From Cellulomonas denverensis (lineage in GTDB: Bacteria > Actinomycetota > Actinomycetes > Actinomycetales > Cellulomonadaceae), in NCBI RefSeq assembly GCF_012396125.1, contig NZ_JAAXOX010000002.1:372001-436000 (forward strand): DNA of 64,000 nt. The letters run 5' to 3'. Both the position numbers and the translations under genes were made by a program. Positions within the stretch are counted from its first letter, which is position 1; each line of letters starts with the position of its first letter. Below the pieces are notes generated by a model. That model saw only the letters and a list, made by a program, of their open reading frames with translations, did not search any database and was not told the DNA's origin. This document shows positions 56,693-64,000 of this stretch, in pieces.

Positions 56693-56708
56693 CCATCCCC
56701 AACCGCTA

Positions 56709-56727
56709 CCCCGCCGGAAGCGGGGTC
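56709..56727 (+). terminator. Hairpin after the tail terminator gene
   Basis: ACCCCGC pairs with GCGGGGT around CGGAA, followed by CTTCGTCTT. Probably a partial terminator. Confidence 0.5.
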
Positions 56728-56749
56728 TTCGTCTTGCCCGGAGGCAGCC

Positions 56750-56974
56750 ATGTACGTGCGCGTGAAGGACAAGGACACCGGCCACGAGTTCGACGTTCCG
56801 GAGTCCTCCCGGCTCATCCGAGACGGCCACGTGACCCGGGTCAAGGACGAGCGCTTCCCGCCCGCCGAGCAGGCGCGTCCGCCGAAGCACCACCTGAACC
56901 TCGCGGGTCGGTCGACCACGCGCAGCGCGCCCAAGCCGTCCGGCAAGGGCGAGTCCACCCCGAAGGAGAACTGA
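56750..56974 (+). CDS. Small basic protein before the major tail gene
   Basis: 74 residues: MYVRVKDKDTGHEFDVPESSRLIRDGHVTRVKDERFPPAEQ, a beta-rich start, then a Lys/Pro/Ser-rich basic tail. Good GGAGG ribosome site. One base separates it from the major tail gene. Not recognised; may be a minor structural protein. Confidence 0.65.
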   Translation: MYVRVKDKDTGHEFDVPESSRLIRDGHVTRVKDERFPPAEQARPPKHHLNLAGRSTTRSAPKPSGKGESTPKEN

Positions 56975-56975
56975 C

Positions 56976-57491
56976 ATGGTCGACATCCCCTCGACCCCCG
57001 CCGACGGCAACATCAAGACCCTGCTCGTGCCGGCCATCGCCGACCCGGGCGCGCCGACCGTGGACGAGCTGACCGCGTCCGGCGTCGTGGACATCTCCTG
57101 CTACCTGACGGCCGGAGGCTTCGCGCTGACGACCGACCAGGCGACCATCGCCGACGAGCGCGAGTGCTCGACCGAGGTGTACGGGCAGCCGGGTCGCAAG
57201 ACCTACTCCCTCACGCTGACCGGCATCGACAACTCGAACTCGGCCAACGCGACCACGGCCAACAAGATGGTCGACACCCTGACCGAGGGTGAGGACATGT
57301 ACGTGGTCCGCCGCCGCGGCAAGAGCCACGAGACGGCCGTCGCCACCGCGGACGTCGTCACCGTGCTGCCGTTCAAGCCCGGCGTGAAGACCGAGGTCGC
57401 CTCGGAGGCCAACTCCGTCCTGCGGTCGATGTGGACCGGCTTCATCACCGGCCCGGTGCGCGTCGACGTCCCGGTCGTCGCCGGCGCCTGA
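56976..57491 (+). CDS. Major tail protein
   Basis: 171 residues, forms the tail tube rings. Pattern GNIKTLLVPAIADPGAPTVDELTASGVVDISCYLTAGGFALTTDQATIADERECSTEVYGQPGRKTYSLTLTGID (in part) and FITGPVRVDVPVVAGA is typical of actinophage phi13-like major tail proteins. Followed by a strong terminator hairpin, as expected for a highly expressed gene. Confidence 0.9.
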   Translation: MVDIPSTPADGNIKTLLVPAIADPGAPTVDELTASGVVDISCYLTAGGFALTTDQATIADERECSTEVYGQPGRKTYSLTLTGIDNSNSANATTANKMVDTLTEGEDMYVVRRRGKSHETAVATADVVTVLPFKPGVKTEVASEANSVLRSMWTGFITGPVRVDVPVVAGA

Positions 57492-57502
57492 CCCCTTCAT
57501 CC

Positions 57503-57538
57503 CCGCCGCCCCGGGCACCCCACGGCCCGGGGCGGCGG
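57503..57538 (+). terminator. Strong terminator after the major tail protein gene
   Basis: Arms 57503-57516 and 57525-57538 pair over 14 bases (core GCCGCCCCGGGC) with an 8-base loop, 11 bases after the stop. It probably reduces read-through so that tube protein is made in excess. Confidence 0.7.
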
Positions 57539-57572
57539 CACCAACCAACGTGGGGACCGTGGGGAGAAGATC

Positions 57573-57866
57573 GTGAACGTCACCGATCAGCGGCCGAGCT
57601 GGCTGCCCAAGTCCATCACCCGTGAGCAGTACGACGAGTTCCGCCGCCTCCGGACCGAGGCGATCAAGGCCCTGGGGATGGACCCTTTCATCGTGGTTCT
57701 CGACGGCGTTCGAACGCTGTCTGACGACGCGGTCGATGTTGAGTTCATCGTCCCGCCTGCTGATTGGGACGGCACCCGACCGGTCCCCTCGCAGATCGAT
57801 GAATGGCGCGAGAACGAGCTTCGCAGGGGCCGGGTGACGCTTCGCGTCGAAGGGGGTGTGAAGTGA
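57573..57866 (+). CDS. Hypothetical tail-module protein
   Basis: 97 residues, GTG start with GGGGAGAAG upstream. NVTDQRPSWLPKSITREQYDEFRRLRTEAIKALGMDPF then VDVEFIVPPADWDGTRPVP. Not recognised. Overlaps the tail chaperone start by 4 bases and may be co-translated with it. Confidence 0.6.
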   Translation: MNVTDQRPSWLPKSITREQYDEFRRLRTEAIKALGMDPFIVVLDGVRTLSDDAVDVEFIVPPADWDGTRPVPSQIDEWRENELRRGRVTLRVEGGVK

Positions 57867-58450
57867 GCATCACCATGACGCGCCCCACTCAGCGGGTGGA
57901 GTTCTGCACGAACCTGAGCCTCAAGGCAGAGCACGAGGCGGCCGTGGCCGCTCTCGCCGAGGCGAACAAGGCCGGCCAGGCGGATCAGCGCGAGACCGGA
58001 AACACCGCGGTTCGCGCAGCCGCCGAGCGCGTCCAGGAGATCGAAAAGGTGATGCGCGAGCACACCCTGGTCTTCACCCTGGAGGCATGGCCCCGGAAGC
58101 GGTGGGCGGAGTGGGAGGCCCTGCACCCGCCGCGCGAGGGCAACGAGGGCGACAAGGCGCTCGGCGTGGACGTCTCCGGCCTGGACAAGGTGCTGGGTGG
58201 GGACGTCGCCGACGGGCACTCCTGGCCGGCGGCCATCACCGGCGTCACCACTCTCGACGGTGATGAGGTCCCGTTCGACCCGGGCAGCAACTGGCCCGAG
58301 CTCGCCGACGAGATGACCTCCGCCCAGTGGAACGACTTCGCCCTGGCGATCCTCAAGCTCAACAACGGGGTGACGGCCGCCCCTTTCTCGTCGCTCGCGT
58401 CGGTCGTGATCCGGCGCTCCGAGCAGACCTCGAAGCCGCAGAACGGCTAG
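57863..58450 (+). CDS. Tail assembly chaperone (G protein)
   Basis: 195 residues in the zero frame, between major tail protein and tape measure. VEFCTNLSLKAEHEAAVAALAEANKAGQ, LVFTLEAWPRKRWAEWEALHPPREGNEGD and ALAILKLNNGVTAAPFSSLASVV. Chaperones of this kind coat the tape measure protein during tail assembly. A -1 frameshift at 58381-58387 makes a longer G-T fusion. Confidence 0.85.
   Translation: MSITMTRPTQRVEFCTNLSLKAEHEAAVAALAEANKAGQADQRETGNTAVRAAAERVQEIEKVMREHTLVFTLEAWPRKRWAEWEALHPPREGNEGDKALGVDVSGLDKVLGGDVADGHSWPAAITGVTTLDGDEVPFDPGSNWPELADEMTSAQWNDFALAILKLNNGVTAAPFSSLASVVIRRSEQTSKPQNG
58381..58387 (+). other. Programmed -1 ribosomal frameshift site CCCTTTC
   Basis: In the zero frame the bases read GCC CCT TTC, so the heptamer C CCT TTC has the X-XXY-YYZ layout. 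Slipping back one base continues into an open frame reading LVARVGRDPALRADLEAAERL and on to 58815. Confidence 0.8.
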
Positions 58451-58815
58451 GGATCTCGTACAAGCGGTTCACCGGCTGGGAGCCGCGGACCGTCTTCGAC
58501 TACGACGAGAACGGCCGCCTGGTCGGCTCACACCTCGAACCGGAATGGGACGAGACCGAGCGGCAGTGGATGCTCGCGCTGGCTGAGTGGCGCGACAAGC
58601 ACATCTGCCCGCTGTGCGGGTGGCCGCGCGAGGTGTGCCAGGACCCGGCCCTGTCGCTCGGCGGAGTTGAGGTTCCGCCCCCGACCCGGTGCCACATCAC
58701 CACAGAGATGCGGCGCCAGCAGAAGGCGTTCTCTGACCTGCCCGGAGCCAACATGGAAGGGCTCCTCTGGTCGGCCCGTGTGTCGACATCAGGAGCCGGG
58801 AACGTCTCCAAGTGA
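58387..58815 (+). CDS. Tail assembly chaperone, -1 frame extension (T part of G-T)
   Basis: 142 residues read after the slip at 58381-58387: LVARVGRDPALRADLEAAERLGISYKRFTGWEPRTVFDYDENGRLVGS, then ICPLCGWPREVCQDP with a possible zinc pair and KAFSDLPGANMEGLLWSARV. Fused to the first 175 residues of the G protein it yields a 317-residue product. As in lambda, only the fusion should bind the tape measure. Its 3' end overlaps the convergent lipoprotein gene by 27 bases. Confidence 0.8.
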   Translation, partial: LVARVGRDPALRADLEAAERLGISYKRFTGWEPRTVFDYDENGRLVGSHLEPEWDETERQWMLALAEWRDKHICPLCGWPREVCQDPALSLGGVEVPPPTRCHITTEMRRQQKAFSDLPGANMEGLLWSARVSTSGAGNVSK

Positions 58816-59289
58816 CAGATCCAGGTTCGAGAACATCTCATCCTCGGAGAACTGGATAGCGTCTCGGTTTCCGATCGCAACGCCGTAGTAGTTCTCGCCG
58901 GTCGGGACGTGTGGCACCGAGAAGCTGAACCCACACCAGGTGTCTTGTATGTCGGTCGAGCCGTCGACGATCTGCAGCCCCTCCTCGTTGAGGTGCCCCA
59001 GCGCGATCGTCGTTCCACTGGCGTCTGTGATGACGACTTGAGCGCCCTGCTTCTGGTCGTCATAGCCGCGCTCGACCGCGCAAGGGCCGTCGACCGTGTT
59101 CTGCCCCGACTGCACGTTCGCGAGCCAATCAGCCTCGACCGCGACGGTGCCTCGGACCGTGCCAGTGCGCGCCTCCGTTGGTGTGGGCGAGGGCGAACTA
59201 GCCGGGGTGTCTCCGCCGCCCTGCCCGCACGCAGTCAGCGCCAGCACTGCAGCCGCGCTCGCGAGCCCCCATGTCCATCGCTTACCCAT
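58789..59289 (-). CDS. Prophage lipoprotein encoded against the tail operon (superinfection exclusion candidate)
   Basis: 166 residues from MGKRWTWGL. A signal peptide with lipobox ALTAC (about residues 15-19, mature from CGQGGGD) is followed by a Thr/Pro/Ser linker and a beta-rich domain with paired cysteines: GTVRGTVAVEADWLANV, GPCAVERGYDDQKQGAQVVITDASGTTIALG, DTWCGFSFSVPHVPTGENYYGVAIG. The domain resembles small actinobacterial lipoproteins of unknown role. It lies on the strand opposite the late genes, between tail chaperone and tape measure, so it can be expressed in the lysogen. Location next to the tape measure gene suggests blocking of DNA injection (inference). Confidence 0.8.
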   Translation of the reverse strand: MGKRWTWGLASAAAVLALTACGQGGGDTPASSPSPTPTEARTGTVRGTVAVEADWLANVQSGQNTVDGPCAVERGYDDQKQGAQVVITDASGTTIALGHLNEEGLQIVDGSTDIQDTWCGFSFSVPHVPTGENYYGVAIGNRDAIQFSEDEMFSNLDLSLGDVPGS

Positions 59290-59295
59290 GCGCGC

Positions 59296-59301
59296 ATTGT
59301 G
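59296..59301 (-). promoter_or_regulatory. -10 box of the lipoprotein gene
   Basis: CACAAT on the minus strand ends 6 bases before the ATG at 59289, the same leaderless spacing as many host genes in this window. No clear -35. The divergent tape measure start is only 35 bases away. Confidence 0.45.
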
Positions 59302-59324
59302 CCGCACCCGTGTGACGGCTGGAG

Positions 59325-62006
59325 GTGATTCCGATCGCCGATCGCAGCATCGTCGTCCGGATCGGGGCGAACGTCACCGGGTTGGTGAACGGGCTCAGGA
59401 CCGCGGAGAAGGCGGCTCAGGACTGGGGTAACAAGGCGCTCGGGTACGTCGAGAAGAACGAGCAGCACATCAACGCGCTGTCGCGAGGCTTCGGGATTGC
59501 CGGCGCCGCGCTGACCGGATTCGCGCTGCTCGCGGTGAAGAAGTTCGCTGACTTCGACGCCGCGATGTCGTCGGTGCAGGCCGCGACCATGGAGTCCACG
59601 GACAACATGGCACTGCTCCGGGACGCGGCGATCGACGCCGGTGCTCGGACCGTCTACTCGGCTACCGAGGCCGCCGGTGCCATCGAGGAGCTGGCGAAGG
59701 CAGGTGTCTCCACCGCGGACATCCTGGCTGGCGGGCTCGATGGTGCCCTCGACCTCGCGGCGTCGGGCGCGATTGGCGTTGGTGAGGCCGCGGAGATCGC
59801 CGCCTCAACGATGACCCAGTTCGGTCTCAAGGGAGCGGACGTCACCCATATCGCCGATGTGCTCGCCGCCGCGGCTGGCAAGGCTCAGGGTGGCGTGTCC
59901 GACATGGGCAACGCGATGAAGTACGTCGGTGTGCCCGCTGCGCAGCTCGGCGTGAGCCTAGAGCAGACTGCCGGTGCGATCGCCCTGTTCGCGTCGAACG
60001 GCATCATCGGCGAGCAGGCTGGCACCTCGCTGCGCTCGATGATCGCGTCGCTGACGTCGCCCTCGCAGGTCGCTCGAAAGCAGATGGACGAGCTCGGGAT
60101 CACCGTCTTCGATGCCCAGGGCAAGTTCATCGGTCTCGACGGTGTGGCCGGCCAGCTTCACGACCGGCTCGGTGAGCTGACCGACGCCGAGCGCGCGAAT
60201 GCCCTGGGTCGCATCTTCGGTAACGAGGCGCTGCAGGCAGCCAACGTCCTGACCAAGGAGGGCGCTGCAGGCGTTCAGGAGTGGACGCGGCAGGTCAACG
60301 ATCAGGGCTACGCGGCGGAGCAGGCCGCCACGCGAATGGACAACCTCAAGGGCGACATCGAGGGCTTGTCTGGGTCGTTTGAGACTCTGCTGATCGGGCT
60401 GGGCGAGGGCGCCAATGGGCCGCTGCGGTCGCTTGTTCAGGGCCTCGATGCTGTGGTGGACAGCTTCAACGGTATGTCAGACGGCGCGAAGAACGCCACG
60501 ATGGCGGTCATCGGTGGCGGCGGGCTCGCCACGCTCGGGGTGGCCGGCCTAGGCAAGCTCGTTGTTGGCATCGCTGAGGCGAAGGCCGCGATGGACGCTC
60601 TCAAGATCTCCGGCAGCACCGCGACGACCGCCCTCGGCGCCATCGGGGCCGTGCTGTACGTGGGCACGTCTCTGCTCTCCAACTGGGCCAATGCCGCCCA
60701 GCGCGCGAAGTCGGACACTGGCGACTTCGCCTCGACGCTGGATGAGGCGACCGGTGCGATCACCGACAGCACCGAGGCGATGGTGGCGCAGAAGGTCGGG
60801 TCCTCGGAGGCTGCCCGGATCTACAAAAACCTCGGCGGCAACGTCCAAGACCTCACCGGCTACGTCCTGGGTCAGGCGGACGCGATCGAGCGCGTCAACA
60901 CACTCCTGGAGGAGCAGCCGAAGGAGTCGTTCTTCGGTTTCGAGTCGGACAGCTCCGGGGTCGCCCAGATCAAGACGGATCTCGAGTCGATCAACGGGTC
61001 GCTCGACGAGTCCCAGAAGCAGTGGGCGCTCCAGCGCGATGCGGCCGGCGGAGCTGCATCGGCGACCGGGGAGGCCACCTCTGCCCTCCAGCAGTACACG
61101 GACGGGCTTGCGAACGGCACATCCACCGTCGAGGACTACGCATCCGCGATCTCTGAGGTCGTCGAAGGTATGACCGCGGCAACGAACATCGCCCTGGCCG
61201 CCCGCGATGCTCAGCGAGGGTTTGAGGACGCGATCGACAGCGCCGCGGAGGCGCTCAAGGAGAACGGGCAGACCCTCGACATCACGACAGAGGCGGGGCG
61301 AGAGAACCAGGCCGCGCTCGACGGCATCGCATCCTCAGGGACGAAGCTCATCGACTCGCTCAAGGAGCAGGGGGCAGAGCAGTCGACGCTCCAGGCCACG
61401 ATGCAGGCGACCCGGGACCGCTTCATCGAGGCGGCCGGCGCCTTCGGGATGTCGGCTGACGAAGCGAGCGCGTTGGCCGACGAGCTGGGCCTGATTCCCG
61501 AGAACGTGGTTGCCAATGTCCAGGTTAGGACGGCCCAGGCGGACGCCGACCTGGCGAACTTCCGCGCGCGACAGCAGTCGAACATCCTCGTGATCCAAGC
61601 CCGGGTGAACGCCGACCCGAACTATTCGCCGGCCACCACGGGCGGCGTCCAGGTACGGCGCGCCCGCGGCGGCATCCTCCCGGGCGCACCCTCGTCGACG
61701 GACAACATGCTCATCCACGCCGCGTCGGGTGAGTTCGTGGTGAACGCGATGGCGACCGCTCGGAACCGGGGCCTGCTGGAGGCGATCAACAGCGGCGCCT
61801 CCGTGCAGCAGCTCGCGTCAGGTGGCGAGGTCGGGCGGCAGTATGTCGCGCCAGCGGTGTACCACCAGCCCAGCGGCCCGACATCACGCGTTGTCCGGCA
61901 AGGGGACATCTTCCCGAACGCCACCATTGTGGCCGCAGACCCTCAGGAAGCGCGCAAGGAACTGAGTTCCGGGCTTAGGCTGGAGATGGCAGGGAGGCCA
62001 CTGTGA
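59325..62006 (+). CDS. Tape measure protein
   Basis: 893 residues, sets tail length and passes through the membrane on DNA injection. IVVRIGANVTGLVNGLRTAEKAAQDWG at the start, the TP901-type core (FDAAMSSVQAATMEST...GAIEELAKAGVSTADILAGGL...QFGLKGADVTHIADVLAAAA), hydrophobic segments near 395-450 and a long helical, Gln/Ala-rich region. The C terminus has SGEFVVNAMATARNRGLLEAIN. Start is assigned to GTG 59325, but the GGAGGTGA ribosome sequence overlaps it, so a rare ATT (59328) or ATC (59334) start is possible. Confidence 0.92.
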   Translation: MIPIADRSIVVRIGANVTGLVNGLRTAEKAAQDWGNKALGYVEKNEQHINALSRGFGIAGAALTGFALLAVKKFADFDAAMSSVQAATMESTDNMALLRDAAIDAGARTVYSATEAAGAIEELAKAGVSTADILAGGLDGALDLAASGAIGVGEAAEIAASTMTQFGLKGADVTHIADVLAAAAGKAQGGVSDMGNAMKYVGVPAAQLGVSLEQTAGAIALFASNGIIGEQAGTSLRSMIASLTSPSQVARKQMDELGITVFDAQGKFIGLDGVAGQLHDRLGELTDAERANALGRIFGNEALQAANVLTKEGAAGVQEWTRQVNDQGYAAEQAATRMDNLKGDIEGLSGSFETLLIGLGEGANGPLRSLVQGLDAVVDSFNGMSDGAKNATMAVIGGGGLATLGVAGLGKLVVGIAEAKAAMDALKISGSTATTALGAIGAVLYVGTSLLSNWANAAQRAKSDTGDFASTLDEATGAITDSTEAMVAQKVGSSEAARIYKNLGGNVQDLTGYVLGQADAIERVNTLLEEQPKESFFGFESDSSGVAQIKTDLESINGSLDESQKQWALQRDAAGGAASATGEATSALQQYTDGLANGTSTVEDYASAISEVVEGMTAATNIALAARDAQRGFEDAIDSAAEALKENGQTLDITTEAGRENQAALDGIASSGTKLIDSLKEQGAEQSTLQATMQATRDRFIEAAGAFGMSADEASALADELGLIPENVVANVQVRTAQADADLANFRARQQSNILVIQARVNADPNYSPATTGGVQVRRARGGILPGAPSSTDNMLIHAASGEFVVNAMATARNRGLLEAINSGASVQQLASGGEVGRQYVAPAVYHQPSGPTSRVVRQGDIFPNATIVAADPQEARKELSSGLRLEMAGRPL

Positions 62007-62881
62007 CCTTGTCCTGCACTTCGGTCGAATGGCGGGGGTTGACCCTCTCATCCGACATCGCTTCGCCATTCGGAATCAGGACTCTTGAGGGCTGGGACGA
62101 ACTGCCGGATGTGCGTTCTGATGCGCCTGTTCGCCCCGCAGCTCACGGCCGATTCGACACGCCGGTGTGGTCAGACGAACGGGTGGTGACGCTCTCTGGG
62201 CAGATCGTGTCCCAGAGTCGCGACCAATTGCTCCAGGAACTGGCGGCCGTGATGACATGGGGGTCGCGTGGCGGCAGCAGTGAGGAGCTGACGATCACGC
62301 GCGCGGGGCGGACTCTCTCCTCTCGCGCGCGGCTCACAGCCTTCAAGACGCCGACCGGCGTCGGATGGGCTGTCGGCGAGGTGCCCTTCGTCATCGAGTG
62401 GCGTTGCCGCGACCCTCTGCGTTACGGCTCCCCGGAGTCGGCGCGGGCGACGTTCCCGACCAGGGTCGGAGGCTTGCGCTTCCCGCTGTACTCCAATGGC
62501 GCCGGCGGGGACGTGGGAGCCCTGGACTACGGGGAGCGGTCCACGACAGGTCGTTTGGCCTTGGCGAACCCGGGCACTGCTGATGTTTGGCCGCAGTTCC
62601 AGATCGACGGCCCGGTGGCCTCGGAGGGCTTCGAGATTGCGTTGGTCGGCACCGATCGGCGGATCCGGTTCTCGGGGCCTGTGGCGGCCGGTTCGGTGCT
62701 GGTGATCGACCCGGCGACGGGCACGGCGGTGATCGACGGCAGCGCTGACCGGGGTGGCCAGCTCACCTACCGGGACTGGTTCCCGGTGCCAGCCGGAGGG
62801 TCGATCGAGGTGGCGTTCATCCCGCTGGGTGCAGCGACGGATGCAGTTCTGACGGGCACGGTTCGCCCGGGATGGTGGTGA
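62003..62881 (+). CDS. Distal tail protein (Dit-like)
   Basis: 292 residues, GTG start overlapping the tape measure stop. SVEWRGLTLSSDIASPFGIRTLEGWDELPDVRSD, then a beta-rich N-terminal ring domain (GRFDTPVWSDERVVTLSGQI...FVIEWRCRDPLRYG), and a C-terminal galectin-like part with PGTADVWPQFQIDGPVA and GTVRPGWW. This is the standard Siphovirus distal tail layout that caps the tube and carries baseplate proteins. Confidence 0.85.
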   Translation: MTLSCTSVEWRGLTLSSDIASPFGIRTLEGWDELPDVRSDAPVRPAAHGRFDTPVWSDERVVTLSGQIVSQSRDQLLQELAAVMTWGSRGGSSEELTITRAGRTLSSRARLTAFKTPTGVGWAVGEVPFVIEWRCRDPLRYGSPESARATFPTRVGGLRFPLYSNGAGGDVGALDYGERSTTGRLALANPGTADVWPQFQIDGPVASEGFEIALVGTDRRIRFSGPVAAGSVLVIDPATGTAVIDGSADRGGQLTYRDWFPVPAGGSIEVAFIPLGAATDAVLTGTVRPGWW

Positions 62882-62885
62882 CAGG

Positions 62886-63815
62886 ATGACGGCCTTCCGC
62901 AGCATCGGGGCGCCTCTGGAGAACGACGGGTCGGGTACCGAGCCGATCGAGGTCCGCAAGGATTTGGCCGGTCTGGTCACGGGCGCGGGTGTCCTGCCTG
63001 GGGCAGACAGCCCTCTGGTCTCTGGCACCGCCGGGTGGGCCTATCAGGTGGGCCGCTGCAACCTCGTGTCCTCGCGTGGCAGCTCGGACGGGGTGCACCT
63101 GTGGGGCAACGACGGCCCGGTGACGGTCTCGACTGCCGACGACGGCACCTCGCTGTCCGCGCCAGGGTCGGGGGTCTCGCGGGTCGACATCATCTACGGC
63201 CTGCACCCGTCGAACGGGGAGAACGCGGACACCACTAGCCAGCCCTACTTCGCGGTCCGCAAGGGCACCCCCGCGTCGTCCCCACAGCCGCCAACACTGC
63301 CGGCCGGCGCGCTGGAGTTGGCCCGCAACACGATGACGTCCTCAGCGACGTCGACGTCCTCGACGGGGAACTCGATCCAGCAGACTGCCGAGGCCGCCGA
63401 GCCGATCGAGTCCGCACCGCTGACGATCCAGTACTCCTCCGAGGCCAACGTCGACATGACCGGCGCGGCCAACGCCTGGGTCGACTGGCTGACCCTAGCC
63501 ACCCTGAACGTCCCGTCCTGGGCCACCCGGGTCGACGTGGTCATCGAGGTGAACGCGATGACCTACTCCTCCCCTGACGTGTCCGCGGCATGGTTCCGCA
63601 CCAAGGTCGGGGCCACGCAAGGCACGGCGATCCGCGGGCCGTACAACCCCGCGGGCGGGTATGGGTCCTGGGTGATGTCCTCGACTCACACGGTGTCCCC
63701 GGGGGCGAGCCTGCCTCTGGTCTTCCAGGCCCGTCGCAACGCGACCGGCGGCGTGATCCGGGTCGCAGGTTCCAACAACACGATCATCACGGCAAAGGTG
63801 CGGTTCTACCGGTGA
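62886..63815 (+). CDS. Minor tail / baseplate protein
   Basis: 309 residues. TAFRSIGAPLENDGSGTEPIEVRKDLAGLVTGAGVLPGADSPLVSG and VDIIYGLHPSNGENADTTSQPYFAVRKGTPASSPQPPTLPAGALELA are typical of actinophage upper-baseplate proteins, followed by a Ser/Thr-rich linker and a beta-sandwich (VDWLTLATLNVPSWATRVDVVIEVNAMTY). It may contact the host surface (inference). Confidence 0.75.
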   Translation: MTAFRSIGAPLENDGSGTEPIEVRKDLAGLVTGAGVLPGADSPLVSGTAGWAYQVGRCNLVSSRGSSDGVHLWGNDGPVTVSTADDGTSLSAPGSGVSRVDIIYGLHPSNGENADTTSQPYFAVRKGTPASSPQPPTLPAGALELARNTMTSSATSTSSTGNSIQQTAEAAEPIESAPLTIQYSSEANVDMTGAANAWVDWLTLATLNVPSWATRVDVVIEVNAMTYSSPDVSAAWFRTKVGATQGTAIRGPYNPAGGYGSWVMSSTHTVSPGASLPLVFQARRNATGGVIRVAGSNNTIITAKVRFYR

Positions 63816-64000
63816 GGTCGATCCTCGTCGGTGAGCTGCGCACCGGGCGCCGGATCACGCAGATCCCAGTCTCGGGCGCCTCCTGGTCGGTGCAGCACCG
63901 CGGCACCGGAGAGATCTCCGTCGACATCCCGATCCAGGCCGAGGACTTCCGCAACTTGGAGCGCGAGTGGTTCGGCGGGCTCTACCCCGGCATGCCGGGC
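63812..64000 (+). CDS. Minor tail protein, 3' end outside window
   Basis: 63 codons visible from GTG 63812, which overlaps the previous stop by 4 bases: ILVGELRTGRRITQIPVSGASWSVQHRGTGEISVDIPIQAEDFR. Looks like the N terminus of an actinophage tail-tip protein (Tal-like position). Cut by the window edge. Confidence 0.65.
   Translation, partial: MRSILVGELRTGRRITQIPVSGASWSVQHRGTGEISVDIPIQAEDFRNLEREWFGGLYPGMPG

Larger units (their letters stand above)
31667..64000 (+). mobile_element. Siphovirus-type prophage (left end and about 32 kb; right end outside window)
   Basis: A contiguous block of repressor, early, packaging, head and tail genes in the canonical order of long-tailed actinophages. Codon use and composition are less extremely GC-rich than the chromosomal half. 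No integrase, lysin or holin has been reached by position 64000, so the element continues to the right. The late genes look intact, suggesting a functional or recently acquired prophage. Confidence 0.92.

Overview
The window is very GC-rich actinobacterial DNA. It holds a mycothiol ligase gene (mshC), a DUF222/HNH endonuclease gene, a phage WhiB gene, and many genes that start directly behind a -10 box with no Shine-Dalgarno. These point to Actinomycetota, probably Micrococcales (a Cellulomonas-like relative). The exact genus is an inference. Two parts meet at a tRNA-Leu(GAG) gene at 31583-31666.

Chromosomal part (1-31666). It opens with a sugar ABC transporter operon on the minus strand: ATPase cut by the window edge, lipoprotein binding protein, permease. 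Divergent from it is a SorC-type regulator followed by a ribulose-phosphate-3-epimerase-like gene, with repeated GCTCA-NN-TGAGC operators between the two operons. Next come mshC, a CorA-type transporter, uppP, an aldo/keto reductase, an acidic small protein, a DUF5703 protein, an M20 peptidase, a DUF222/HNH protein, an M3 peptidase, a GNAT acetyltransferase, ald, a fructosamine-kinase-like gene, a cation diffusion facilitator, a metallophosphoesterase, glycerate kinase, a universal stress protein, a secreted subtilase, a domain-permuted GH3 glycosidase, a flavin reductase-like protein, a divergent EamA exporter/MarR pair with a striking palindromic operator, a methyltransferase-like protein and an AI-2E family permease. 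Two copies of a hairpin-forming intergenic repeat lie at 9574-9630 and 23458-23514.

Prophage part (about 31667 to beyond 64000). This is a siphovirus-type prophage seemingly inserted at the 3' end of tRNA-Leu. The leftward immunity region encodes an XRE repressor with a DUF3800 protein, then an ImmA/IrrE-type protease with a DUF3263 protein. A rightward promoter region with GACAAGTGA boxes leads into a Cro-like HTH gene, a Bro-N antirepressor, an excisionase-like HTH gene and a long, tightly overlapping early operon (34.2-47.7 kb). That operon has a PD-(D/E)XK exonuclease, cytosine methyltransferase, WhiB, SSB, a Holliday-junction-resolvase-like nuclease, a replication protein with internal iterons, a GGQ release-factor-like protein and about 25 small unknown genes. 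A terminator at 47710 ends it.

The late region follows in canonical order: HNH, small and large terminase, portal, MuF-like protein, scaffold, major capsid, connectors, tail terminator, major tail protein, the G/GT tail-chaperone pair joined by a -1 frameshift at CCCTTTC (58381-58387), tape measure, distal tail and minor tail proteins (the last cut by the window edge). Two genes run against the late operon: a small zinc-ribbon gene (55660-55830) and a lipoprotein gene (58789-59289) wedged between the tail chaperones and the tape measure gene. The lipoprotein is the best candidate for an undescribed superinfection-exclusion factor. No integrase, lysis genes or right attachment site are in the window.
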